Assembly (NCBI RefSeq): GCF_000143825.1
Contig: NZ_CM000961.1
Location: 2,129,448-2,193,447 of the forward strand
Length of the DNA: 64,000 bases
Direction: 5' to 3'
Origin: Corynebacterium genitalium ATCC 33030
GTDB lineage: Bacteria; Actinomycetota; Actinomycetes; Mycobacteriales; Mycobacteriaceae
Shown here: positions 43,391-51,085 of the stretch, piece after piece
Layout of the letters: each line of letters opens with the position of its first letter
Position numbering within the stretch: the stretch's first letter is position 1
The notes under the pieces: generated by a model
What the model was told of the DNA's origin: nothing
The model's database searches: none
The model's input: the letters and a program-made list of their open reading frames with translations, nothing else
Position numbers and translations under genes: made by a program

Positions 43391-43957
43391 GTGGCTACTG
43401 ATTCCCCCATTCTGGTCGTGGGCCTAGGCAACCCGGGCACTATCTATGCGCAGACGAGACATAATGCGGGGGCGATGGTGATCGACGAGCTTCTGGATCG
43501 CGCTACCCCGATGCCCGCCCAACTGAGCGTGCACAAGAAGACCAACACTGAGGTCGCTGAACTCGCCGCGGGTCGTCTCATGCCGCGACGCACGATTCTC
43601 GCGCGCACGCGTGGCTTCATGAATGTCTCCGGCGGCCCCGTCAAGGCGCTGGCCAGCTACTACGGAACGAAGCCTGCCGACATTCACGTCATCTACGACG
43701 AGCTGGACCTCGACTTCGGCCAATTCAAGCTCCGTCTCGGCGGCGGGGACCACGGCCATAACGGGTTGAAGTCCGTCACCAAGTCATTGGGTACCTCCGA
43801 TTACCACCGTCTCGCGGTGGGCATCGGGCGCCCGCCCGGGCGGCAAGCCCCCGCAGATTACGTGCTCAAGCCATTCAGCAAGCAGGAGTTCGCGGAGCTT
43901 CCGATCGTGCTCGCGGACGTGGCCGACGGGCTGCTGGAATACTGCTCGCCCGAATAA
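43391..43957 (+). CDS. pth: Peptidyl-tRNA hydrolase (first paralog)
   Basis: 188 residues from the GTG at 43391; a TAGAAT box at 43377-43382 lies 8 nt upstream. Pth releases tRNA from stalled peptidyl-tRNA. The catalytic region VVGLGNPGTIYAQTRHNAGAM contains the Asn and His, and ARTRGFMNVSGGPVKALASYY, VIYDELDLDFGQFKLRLGGGDHGHNGLKSV and RLAVGIGRPPG are intact. Position after rplY is the ancestral one. A second full-length copy lies 3.2 kb downstream. Confidence 0.95.
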   Translation: MATDSPILVVGLGNPGTIYAQTRHNAGAMVIDELLDRATPMPAQLSVHKKTNTEVAELAAGRLMPRRTILARTRGFMNVSGGPVKALASYYGTKPADIHVIYDELDLDFGQFKLRLGGGDHGHNGLKSVTKSLGTSDYHRLAVGIGRPPGRQAPADYVLKPFSKQEFAELPIVLADVADGLLEYCSPE

Positions 43958-44025
43958 GCCACGCCGCACGTTTTTGACCAGTATGTTTATCCGAGCAGTA
44001 TTCCGGAAAACCCTCAGCAGTATTC
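43936..44025. repeat. GCAGTATTC repeat cluster: inverted repeat plus a third copy
   Basis: GGAATACTGCTCG (43936-43948, at the end of pth) is the exact reverse complement of CGAGCAGTATTCC (43992-44004). A third copy GCAGTATTC lies at 44017-44025, 22 bp after the second. The 13-bp inverted repeat encloses 43 nt and could form a hairpin at the 3' end of pth and in front of the lipoprotein gene. Confidence 0.85.
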
Positions 44026-44068
44026 TGCCCCCGGGAAACGGCGTGACATTCGTAGAGAGGTCGGTTCC

Positions 44069-44557
44069 ATGCACCAGTCCACCCGCCACCTGACAACGCG
44101 GGCGCTCGCCGCGGTCCTCACCGCAGCGATTCTCAGTGTCGGCGTCACGGGATGCTCCACTGAAGCACCGATTCCAGAGCCCGATTCATTGGCCGCGCCG
44201 GGCGAGAGTGGAGATTCGGGGGAAGACCTCAACCTTGCGCCAGGAGAGCAAGTGCTGGAAGGAACGCTCAAGGCGGTTCACTTCAAGGACATGCTTCCCC
44301 CAGGAGTGCATGAAGAGGTCGCGGACGACGTAGACAATGTTTCTACTTTCTATGCAATCGAGCTTGACCCAGTGAAACCAGTTGACGGCCTTGTCGCCGG
44401 AGGGATAGAAACTACCCAAAGCCCGCTGTGGGCAATCCTGGGTAATGACACCTCGCCGCAACCGCTGGACTGGACCAAATACGTCGACAAGCGCATCCGT
44501 GTCATCGCCCGTGCAGATCAACTGAGGTATGGCTCCGACATAGCGACTCCCCCCTGA
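44069..44557 (+). CDS. Secreted lipoprotein of unknown function
   Basis: 162 residues. The signal peptide ends VGVTGC with Cys about residue 29. An acidic Ser/Gly/Glu linker leads to a compact domain (EQVLEGTLKAVHFKDMLP, STFYAIELDPVKPVDG, DWTKYVDKRIRVIARADQLRYG) that could be an OB-like barrel. AGAGAGG precedes the ATG. I do not recognise the family. It lies in the accessory stretch between the two pth copies. Confidence 0.7.
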   Translation: MHQSTRHLTTRALAAVLTAAILSVGVTGCSTEAPIPEPDSLAAPGESGDSGEDLNLAPGEQVLEGTLKAVHFKDMLPPGVHEEVADDVDNVSTFYAIELDPVKPVDGLVAGGIETTQSPLWAILGNDTSPQPLDWTKYVDKRIRVIARADQLRYGSDIATPP

Positions 44558-44570
44558 TGCCGTCAATGTG

Positions 44571-44599
44571 GAGAACTCCGATCACGAACCGGAGGTTCT
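44571..44599. terminator. Hairpin between convergent genes
   Basis: AGAACTCCG pairs with CGGAGGTTCT with one bulged base. It lies between the lipoprotein stop and the end of the minus-strand nitronate monooxygenase-like gene, with no T-run. Confidence 0.4.
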
Positions 44600-44612
44600 G
44601 GACTGAACCTGA

Positions 44613-45572
44613 CTAACGCGCGCCCAGCAAGTACCCCTCGATCTCGGCCGCCGGGCCCTCGCGCAACTCCTCCGGCCGCTCACCGACCAGGCAATACGCA
44701 TAATCTGGGTCGTTGCGCCGAGGTTTGAGCATGGCGTTGAGATGAGGATAGACCGGTGGCAGGTCGGGATGGGTGCGCGTGAACTCGGTCCCGAGGCCGC
44801 GGGCGTAACGGCCCGAGAAAGCACGCGTAGAAACGCTGCGCTCACCGCCGGTGCGGGCATCGCGAAGGTGGGCGCGGTTGGTGTCGGAGGTGCCGGCTTC
44901 GTCGGCAAGCAAAAAGGCGCTGCCGCACGCAACGGATGACGCGCCCCACTCGATGAGGCGCTCCACGTCGGCGGGGCCGCGGGCGCCGCCAGCGGCCATG
45001 AGGGGGATGTTGATGAGGCGGAAGATGCCATCAAGAAGCTTTTCGACGCTACGGTCCCCCGGCTCCTCCCCCAGCCGCCACGTCGCGCGGTGCCCACCAG
45101 CTTCGGGACCTTGCACGATGAGTCCGTCGGCGTACTCGGCCGCCTTGACCGCGTCGACTTCGTTGGTGACGGTGACCCAGGCTTGGATCCCGGCGTCATG
45201 CAGCATGCGGACTTCCTCAGGAGTGAAGCAGCCGAAGGTCGACGACACGATGGTGGCTCGTCCGTCCTCGATGGCCAAACGCAGCTTGTCGTGGAAGCCG
45301 AAAGTCAGGTCGGCTGGGGGCACAGGCTCGTCGAGTTCTGCGGAGAGCCGCTCCAGGTCCGCCGCGGCTGGCTCATCGGCCTGCGGGTAGAAGAGGTTGA
45401 TGCCGAAGGGCTCCTCGACGCGGGCCAGCTCTTCCCGCGCCTGCTCCAACGAACAGGTGCCCCAGGCCAGGAACCCAAAACTGACGGCATTCACCAGTTC
45501 GGGCGTGGACGGGCCGCCGGCCATGGGGGCGGCGACGACGCGGGGCAACGGGGCAGGCAGGTCGGTGGGCAT
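44613..45572 (-). CDS. Nitronate monooxygenase-like FMN enzyme
   Basis: 319 residues from the ATG at 45572; a TACATT box (45580-45585, minus strand) is exactly 7 nt upstream. The TIM-barrel features VVAAPMAGGPSTPELVNAVS, FGINLFYPQ, GLIVQGPEAGGHRATW and PLMAAGGARGPADVERLIEWGASSVACGSAFL are typical of the 2-nitropropane dioxygenase group. These enzymes oxidise propionate-3-nitronate or, in some members, serve as NADH:quinone reductases. The physiological substrate is not known. Confidence 0.88.
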   Translation of the reverse strand: MPTDLPAPLPRVVAAPMAGGPSTPELVNAVSFGFLAWGTCSLEQAREELARVEEPFGINLFYPQADEPAAADLERLSAELDEPVPPADLTFGFHDKLRLAIEDGRATIVSSTFGCFTPEEVRMLHDAGIQAWVTVTNEVDAVKAAEYADGLIVQGPEAGGHRATWRLGEEPGDRSVEKLLDGIFRLINIPLMAAGGARGPADVERLIEWGASSVACGSAFLLADEAGTSDTNRAHLRDARTGGERSVSTRAFSGRYARGLGTEFTRTHPDLPPVYPHLNAMLKPRRNDPDYAYCLVGERPEELREGPAAEIEGYLLGAR

Positions 45573-45598
45573 GCAATCCAATGTAATGAACTCGACCC

Positions 45599-46336
45599 TT
45601 AGTCGCCGCCACCACCGTCACCGCCGCTATCGGAACCGCCATCAGCGGAGCTGCGGTCTAGATGCTCTTCAACCGCAGTGGCGTATTGCCATGGAATGAA
45701 GCCGTTGTACCCGGCGCCGAAGACGAAAAGCTCATCCCCGAAACGGGGCGGGACGAAGTCGATATCTCGCCTAATATTCACGAAAGCCCACGGGCGCGCC
45801 GCGACAACGACCATCGCATACTCCCCCACCACAAGTAAGAAGTCCTCGAAAAAATGCGGGGACCGCAGATCGCCTTTCAGTGCGCGGGCCTGATCGGTGA
45901 GCCGATGGATAGACATCTCGATGTCCAGGTTTGGTTTGTAGCTGAAACGCCGGTGGTTCTCGGCAAAAACAAGATCGCTGACCAAATCATCGACAATAGC
46001 CAGTCGGGCATCTTCGTCTTCGCCCTCCGCGGCAGCGAGAATGGCTGTGTGGGAACTGATTCGGGCAATCTGGCGCGCTGACCGCATGGCAGCTGTGACC
46101 TGTTTCTTCTTAGTCCCTGGGGGCAATGGAACAATATCCGCCTTCGCACGTGCCCACTGCTCGGCTGCCCCGAAAGATAGCGGTGAACGCAGCTGCGGAA
46201 TGAGCCAGTCGGTTTCTGGTATGCCCGCCATTGCGCGGTGATAGAAAGCGTCGTCGCGTGCGATTCGCTCCTCACCGGCGGCATAGACATCGCCGCCTAT
46301 GATCGCGCTATCTTTCTTCCAGTAATGGGGGGTCAC
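45599..46336 (-). CDS. Uncharacterised soluble paralog of the next gene
   Basis: 245 residues, GTG start overlapping the upstream gene's stop (GTGA) with GGGGAGG 7 nt upstream. No hydrophobic helix long enough for a sure membrane anchor, although EDFLLVVGEYAMVVVAARPWAF is moderately hydrophobic. It shares with its neighbour the motif ETDWL-x(5)-LRSPL-S/T-F near the N-terminus and GAGYNGFIPWQYATAVEEHL near the C-terminus (the neighbour has GAGLNGYMPAAAIWSGYVKHL). The tail is Ser/Gly/Asp-rich. I do not recognise the family. Confidence 0.7.
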   Translation of the reverse strand: MTPHYWKKDSAIIGGDVYAAGEERIARDDAFYHRAMAGIPETDWLIPQLRSPLSFGAAEQWARAKADIVPLPPGTKKKQVTAAMRSARQIARISSHTAILAAAEGEDEDARLAIVDDLVSDLVFAENHRRFSYKPNLDIEMSIHRLTDQARALKGDLRSPHFFEDFLLVVGEYAMVVVAARPWAFVNIRRDIDFVPPRFGDELFVFGAGYNGFIPWQYATAVEEHLDRSSADGGSDSGGDGGGGD

Positions 46337-47124
46337 CTCAGTACCTCCCCGTGCAACCAGCGGCGATAGAAGCGGGCTTGAGCTCTGGACTCAAGACCCT
46401 GGCTTCTGATCGCGGACTGCAGCGAAAGGTGCTTCACGTAACCGCTCCAGATCGCGGCTGCCGGCATGTACCCGTTCAACCCTGCACCAGGCCGGTACTC
46501 ACGCTGGGCAACTGTCGGCGGTACTACCCCGGCGTACTTCTTCAAGCTCGATCGCGATAGATCCATGGAAGCGAGATTCGCGTCATTCCACTCGCGCGAG
46601 GAGACACCCATATCGTGCACATGACGGGCTAATTCCTCGCAGAACCCCGGCTCATTCACTTTTCCCCGCATGGCGCCGAGTTTGCGCCATACCCATTCAT
46701 CACCGAAAACCACAGCATCTGACATGAGCTCGTTAACGGCTTGGCTCCGCAACCGTTCGTCCCCGTTTTCAATCCCCGAAAGATAAGCAATGTTGCGGTG
46801 CGCGTTGATCACATCCCGTGCAGCCTCTTGCGACGACGGCTCAGCAGCGAACCGGTTCTTGATCGTTTCCCACTGGTTGCGGACCATTGGAAATGTGAGT
46901 GGGGATCTGAGCCCCTTGACCAGCCAGTCCGTTTCCTGAGCCGCCCGGAAAGAAGCTTCACCGTACGTAGCGAGCCACTCTTTAGCGTACTTTCGCTTCC
47001 GCCTCCTCGTACTGACTATCTCGAAAGTCACCAGAAAAACCACCCACACGACCGAAACGATGAGAAACAAAACTAGCCCAGCAGTCTCTGAATCGCTCGT
47101 TGAAGCGAGGAGGTGCGCACCCAT
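46333..47124 (-). CDS. Uncharacterised membrane protein, tandem paralog
   Basis: 263 residues from the ATG at 47124; a TAGGAT box (47132-47137, minus strand) is exactly 7 nt upstream and the ATG at 47133 falls in it. One N-terminal helix (about 15-36, AGLVLFLIVSVVWVVFLVTF) is followed by a basic stop-transfer (STRRRKRKYAKEW), placing the rest in the cytoplasm. It shares ETDWL/LRSPLTF and GAGLNGY with the downstream gene. Both are in the accessory block between the pth genes. No known domain is recognised. Confidence 0.7.
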   Translation of the reverse strand: MGAHLLASTSDSETAGLVLFLIVSVVWVVFLVTFEIVSTRRRKRKYAKEWLATYGEASFRAAQETDWLVKGLRSPLTFPMVRNQWETIKNRFAAEPSSQEAARDVINAHRNIAYLSGIENGDERLRSQAVNELMSDAVVFGDEWVWRKLGAMRGKVNEPGFCEELARHVHDMGVSSREWNDANLASMDLSRSSLKKYAGVVPPTVAQREYRPGAGLNGYMPAAAIWSGYVKHLSLQSAIRSQGLESRAQARFYRRWLHGEVLR

Positions 47125-47163
47125 GGAAATCATCCTAGAGACAACCTGCCTACACTGGCACCC

Positions 47164-47805
47164 GTGTTCGACTACTTGCTCTCCCTCTTTCGCGCCCGTC
47201 AGCTAGCGGAAAAGGATCCGGCTGGGCTACCCGACGCCAAATGGCTTGTCGTTGGCCTGGGCAACCCCGGCGCGAGGTATGACGCTACGAAGCACAACGT
47301 CGGCTACATGGTGCAGGACATCCTCCTCGACCAGGTCGCGGCCACCCTGGCCCCGCTCAACGGACACAAAGTGACCGTCGCCGTCGCTGACGGGGTGGCC
47401 TACGCCCGCTCCACCACGTTCATGAACTTGAGCGGCGAGGGTATCGCTCCCCTGGCCCGTGAACTGGGTATCACGCCCGATCACGTCGTGGTGCTTCACG
47501 ACGAGCTCGACCTCCCACCCGGCAAAGTCCGCATCAAGCTCGGCGGCAACGAGAACGGGCACAACGGATTGAAGTCCCTCACTGAGCACCTGGGGACGCG
47601 CGACTACGTGCGAATTCGGATCGGAATCGGGCGCCCGCCGAAAGGAATGCCCGTGCCGGAGTGGGTGCTCAGCTCGCTGCCGCAGGACTCAGAACACGAG
47701 GAGAAAGCTCTGACGGAGCAGTTGGAGTTGACGGCCGAGGCGGCTGGGATCGTCGTTAAGCACGGGGTGCAGCGCGCGCAGAACGAGATCCACCCGCGTA
47801 GCTGA
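47164..47805 (+). CDS. pth: Peptidyl-tRNA hydrolase (second paralog)
   Basis: 213 residues from the GTG at 47164; a TACACT box (47151-47156) lies exactly 7 nt upstream. It has an N-terminal extension FDYLLSLFRARQLAEKDPAG before LVVGLGNPGARYDATKHNVGYMV, and all catalytic features: YARSTTFMNLSGEGIAPLA, VLHDELDLPPGKVRIKLGGNENGHNGLKSL and RIRIGIGRPPKGMPVPEWVLS. It is about as complete as the first copy, so both should be active. A CGTCGTTAAGC copy lies near its 3' end (47751-47761). Confidence 0.94.
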   Translation: MFDYLLSLFRARQLAEKDPAGLPDAKWLVVGLGNPGARYDATKHNVGYMVQDILLDQVAATLAPLNGHKVTVAVADGVAYARSTTFMNLSGEGIAPLARELGITPDHVVVLHDELDLPPGKVRIKLGGNENGHNGLKSLTEHLGTRDYVRIRIGIGRPPKGMPVPEWVLSSLPQDSEHEEKALTEQLELTAEAAGIVVKHGVQRAQNEIHPRS

Positions 47806-47806
47806 G

Positions 47807-48352
47807 TTACTTGTTCAGCTGGGCGGTGAGCGTCTCGAGGCGGTCGCACATCGCGGCGAGCTCCTTGGCGCGATGGGGCATCGGCTGGAAGCCGTCGCGC
47901 ATCTCCATCGCCTGGATAAAGCCGAGCTGCTCGCGGATGTCATGCATGTGGAAGTTCGCGGCGATCTGGCGCCAATGCTCGATGGCGCGGATCGCGCCGA
48001 CACCGCCGTAGCCGACAAACGCGATCGGCTTGCCCACCCACTCGGGGCCGAGCGTATCCACAGCGTTCTTCAGCGCTGCCGGGACCGAGTGGTTGTACTC
48101 CGGCGTGATGAAGATGAACGCGTCGCAGGCGTCAATGGCTTGCGACCAGCGGGTGACCTCATCGTTGTCGTACTCGCGGTTCATGAGCATCGGCATGCCG
48201 GCACCGTCATACATCGGCAGGTCGAAGTCGGCGAGGTCGATGAGCTGGTACTCCGCGCCGCTGCGATCGGCCACCTGCTCCTGCACCCAGGCGGCCACCT
48301 TCTCCGCGGTGCGGCCCTTACGGATAGATCCGACGATGACGCCGATCTTCAT
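47807..48352 (-). CDS. NADPH-dependent FMN reductase family protein
   Basis: 181 residues from the ATG at 48352, with GAGGAG 5 nt upstream. The flavodoxin-like fold shows KIGVIVGSIRKGRTAEKVAAWV (phosphate loop), DLADFDLPMYDG, FIFITPEYNHSVPAALKNAVDTLG and PIAFVGYGGVGAIRAIEHWRQ. Relatives reduce quinones, azo dyes or chromate. It converges tail to tail with the second pth. Confidence 0.9.
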   Translation of the reverse strand: MKIGVIVGSIRKGRTAEKVAAWVQEQVADRSGAEYQLIDLADFDLPMYDGAGMPMLMNREYDNDEVTRWSQAIDACDAFIFITPEYNHSVPAALKNAVDTLGPEWVGKPIAFVGYGGVGAIRAIEHWRQIAANFHMHDIREQLGFIQAMEMRDGFQPMPHRAKELAAMCDRLETLTAQLNK

Positions 48353-48490
48353 TGCTTCTCCTCTCGTTTGCGTACAAGTCACCTAACTCGGCTCCACTCT
48401 AATGAAGGCCATCAGGGCCTCCCGCGGTGGAGCTCGAGCAACTAGTTTCTTCAACGAGAACCAGTCCAAAGAATTCCAGGAGGCTAAGAC

Positions 48491-49375
48491 ATGGATGTCA
48501 CGATCATCGGCGGAGGTTTCGCCGGGACCGCGGCGGCAATCAACTTGGCAAGAGCGAATCGGTCCGTCTGCTTGGTCGACGAAGGGCGGCCGCGCAACCG
48601 GTTCAGCGAGCACGCCCACGGCATCCTAGGAATGGACTCGATCAAACCAGTCGAGCTACTCGAAAAGGGTCATGCTGAATTCGAGTCGTTCGGCGGGACG
48701 ATCGTGCGGGACCGCGCTGAGAACCTGACAAAGTCGCACGACAAGTGGTCCGTAACTCTCGCGAGCAGCAAGGCCATTGATTCCCCGCATGTTCTCGTCA
48801 CTACCGGAATCACCGACGTCTTGCCTGACGTGTACGGTTTGTCCGCACTGTGGGGAACGCGGGTCTTCCACTGCCCCTACTGTCACGGGTACGAAGTGAA
48901 CGGGACGGACCTCGCTGTCATCGGTGGAGAGAACCCCGGCTTCACATTCCATATTTCGAAGCTACTCACCAAGTGGGCGAAGACCGTGACTTTCTTCCCC
49001 AACGGCCTTGAGCTTCCCGACGAGGAGCTCGCCCTCTTCTCCTCGCTGAACATCGAAATCGTCGACGAACCCGTCCTAGAAGTCAGTTCGGCGGAGGGTG
49101 ACCAAGCCGTAATTCGCACGACTAACCACCATTTCGTGTTCGAATCCTGTTTCACCGGCCCACGTTTCGAACCGAACGACGAGCTGCTGCGCGAAGCTGG
49201 TTGCGATGTCGTCGACGGATGGGTCCGCACAGAACGCGGCCGGACATCGCAGCCGGGTCTCTGGGCAGCGGGCAATGTGGTCAGCTCTCCCGACCAAGTG
49301 TCGCAGGCGACAGGTGCAGGGGCGGCCGTCGGGATCGCTATCGACCAGGCGCTTTTCTCCGAGAAGCTGTCCTAA
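48491..49375 (+). CDS. Thioredoxin-reductase-like FAD/NAD(P) oxidoreductase
   Basis: 294 residues, AGGAGG 7-8 nt before the ATG. The FAD-binding start is DVTIIGGGFAGTAAAINLAR; a redox-active CPYC motif sits in VFHCPYCHGYEV, followed by a second nucleotide-binding region (DLAVIGGENPGFTFHISKLL) with an imperfect GxGxxG. The end AAGNVVSSPDQVSQATGAGAAVGIAIDQAL is typical. It is shorter than TrxB and fits the group of stand-alone TrxR-like proteins or dithiol oxidases. The partner is unknown. Confidence 0.85.
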   Translation: MDVTIIGGGFAGTAAAINLARANRSVCLVDEGRPRNRFSEHAHGILGMDSIKPVELLEKGHAEFESFGGTIVRDRAENLTKSHDKWSVTLASSKAIDSPHVLVTTGITDVLPDVYGLSALWGTRVFHCPYCHGYEVNGTDLAVIGGENPGFTFHISKLLTKWAKTVTFFPNGLELPDEELALFSSLNIEIVDEPVLEVSSAEGDQAVIRTTNHHFVFESCFTGPRFEPNDELLREAGCDVVDGWVRTERGRTSQPGLWAAGNVVSSPDQVSQATGAGAAVGIAIDQALFSEKLS

Positions 49376-49434
49376 TTTCGCTGCTTTGCACTGGTTCGCC
49401 CTCCCACCGCACAAGCGACTACCCTCTACAGGTC

Positions 49435-51066
49435 ATGAGTACCGTCACCGAGGCCGCCCGCCGCCGCACCTTCGCCGTCATCGCCCACCCGGACGCGGGT
49501 AAGTCGACGTTGACGGAGGCGCTGGCGCTGCACGCCCACGCGATCTCGGAGGCGGGCGCGGTGCACGGCAAGGGCAACCGCAAGGACACGGTGTCTGACT
49601 GGATGGAGATGGAGAAGGACCGCGGCATCTCCATCGCATCGTCAGCGCTCCAGTTCGAATACGCGCCCGAGGGCCACACCGGTGAGCCGTATGTGGTCAA
49701 CCTCGTGGACACCCCGGGCCACGCGGACTTCTCCGAGGACACCTACCGCGTGCTGTCTGCCGTCGATGCTGCCGTCATGCTGATCGACGCCGCGAAGGGC
49801 CTCGAGCCTCAAACTCTCAAGCTCTTCCGCGTCTGCAAAGCCCGCGGGTTGCCGATTGTCACGGTGATCAACAAGTGGGACCGCGTGGGCCGCGAGCCGC
49901 TGGAGCTTGTCGACGAGATCGTCACCGAAATCGACCTCCAACCCACTCCCCTCTACTGGCCCGTCGGTGAGGCCGGCGACTTCCGCGGCCTCGCGCACGT
50001 CAACGACGACGGTGAAGCCGACGAGTACATTCACTTCACCCGCACCGCCGGTGGTTCCACCATTGCCCCGGAAGAGCACTTCGCCCCGGACGACGCTGCC
50101 GCTAAGGAAGGCGACGTGTGGGAGACCGCCATCGAGGAAGCCGAGCTGCTCGCCGCCGACGGTGCCGTCCACAACCAGGACCTGTTCGAACAGTGCGTGA
50201 CCTCGCCGCTCATCTTCGCGTCTGCCATGCTCAACTTCGGCGTCCACCAGATTTTGGACACGCTGTGCGCCATTGCGCCCGCTCCGGAGGGCCGTGAGTC
50301 GGATCCGGCGGCGGTGGAGGCGTCGACAAGCGCGATGGATGAGTCGCGTTCGGTCGGCGATGAATTCTCCGGCGTCGTGTTCAAGGTGCAGGCGGGCATG
50401 GACAAGAACCACCGCGACACGCTCGCGTTCATGCGTGTCGTCTCCGGCGAGTTCGACCGCGGCATGCAGGTCACTCACGCGCAGTCGGGCCGCAGCTTTT
50501 CGACGAAATACGCACTCACCGTCTTCGGCCGCACCCGCGACACCGTGGAGACCGCGTTCCCGGGCGACATCATCGGTCTGGTCAACGCAGGCGCCCTGGC
50601 GCCGGGCGACACGATCTACACGGGCCGCAAAGTCCAGTTCCCGCCGATGCCGCAGTTCGCCCCCGAGCACTTCCGCACGCTGCGCGCGAAATCGCTGGGC
50701 AAATACAAGCAGTTCCGCAAAGCGCTGGAGCAGCTCGATGCCGAGGGTGTGGTGCAGATCTTGCGTAACGACGCCCGCGGCGACGCCTCCCCCGTCATGG
50801 CCGCCGTCGGCCCCATGCAGTTCGAGGTCATGCAGGCCCGCATGGAAAACGAATACAACGTCGAGACAGTGACCGAGCCGATCCCCTACTCGGTGGCGCG
50901 GCGCACCGACGCGGAGTCGGCGCCCGAGCTGGGCCGTCAGCGCGGCGTAGAAATTTTCACCCGCACCGACGGCGAACTCATCGCGCTGTTCGGCGACAAG
51001 TGGAAGCTCGCCTTCGTGGAGAAGGAGCACCCGGAGCTCACCATGGAGCCGCTCGTCGCCGACTAG
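49435..51066 (+). CDS. prfC: Peptide chain release factor 3
   Basis: 543 residues. RF3 is the GTPase that recycles RF1/RF2 and affects post-peptidyl-transfer quality control. G1 is AVIAHPDAGKSTLTEAL, G2 lies in EMEKDRGISIASSALQF, G3 is VNLVDTPGHADFSEDTYR and G4 is VINKWDR. FKVQAGMDKNHRDTLAFMR and the domain III end match RF3 rather than EF-G. The open frame extends upstream into the previous gene, but the family starts at EAARRRTFAVIAHPDAGK. A TACCCT box lies 9 nt before the ATG. Confidence 0.96.
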   Translation: MSTVTEAARRRTFAVIAHPDAGKSTLTEALALHAHAISEAGAVHGKGNRKDTVSDWMEMEKDRGISIASSALQFEYAPEGHTGEPYVVNLVDTPGHADFSEDTYRVLSAVDAAVMLIDAAKGLEPQTLKLFRVCKARGLPIVTVINKWDRVGREPLELVDEIVTEIDLQPTPLYWPVGEAGDFRGLAHVNDDGEADEYIHFTRTAGGSTIAPEEHFAPDDAAAKEGDVWETAIEEAELLAADGAVHNQDLFEQCVTSPLIFASAMLNFGVHQILDTLCAIAPAPEGRESDPAAVEASTSAMDESRSVGDEFSGVVFKVQAGMDKNHRDTLAFMRVVSGEFDRGMQVTHAQSGRSFSTKYALTVFGRTRDTVETAFPGDIIGLVNAGALAPGDTIYTGRKVQFPPMPQFAPEHFRTLRAKSLGKYKQFRKALEQLDAEGVVQILRNDARGDASPVMAAVGPMQFEVMQARMENEYNVETVTEPIPYSVARRTDAESAPELGRQRGVEIFTRTDGELIALFGDKWKLAFVEKEHPELTMEPLVAD

Positions 51067-51085
51067 CGCGTTTGGTGCGAGCTGT

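Noticed and set aside
49642..51030. Minus-strand 462-aa frame opposite prfC
   Set aside because: Antisense shadow of a clearly conserved RF3 gene.
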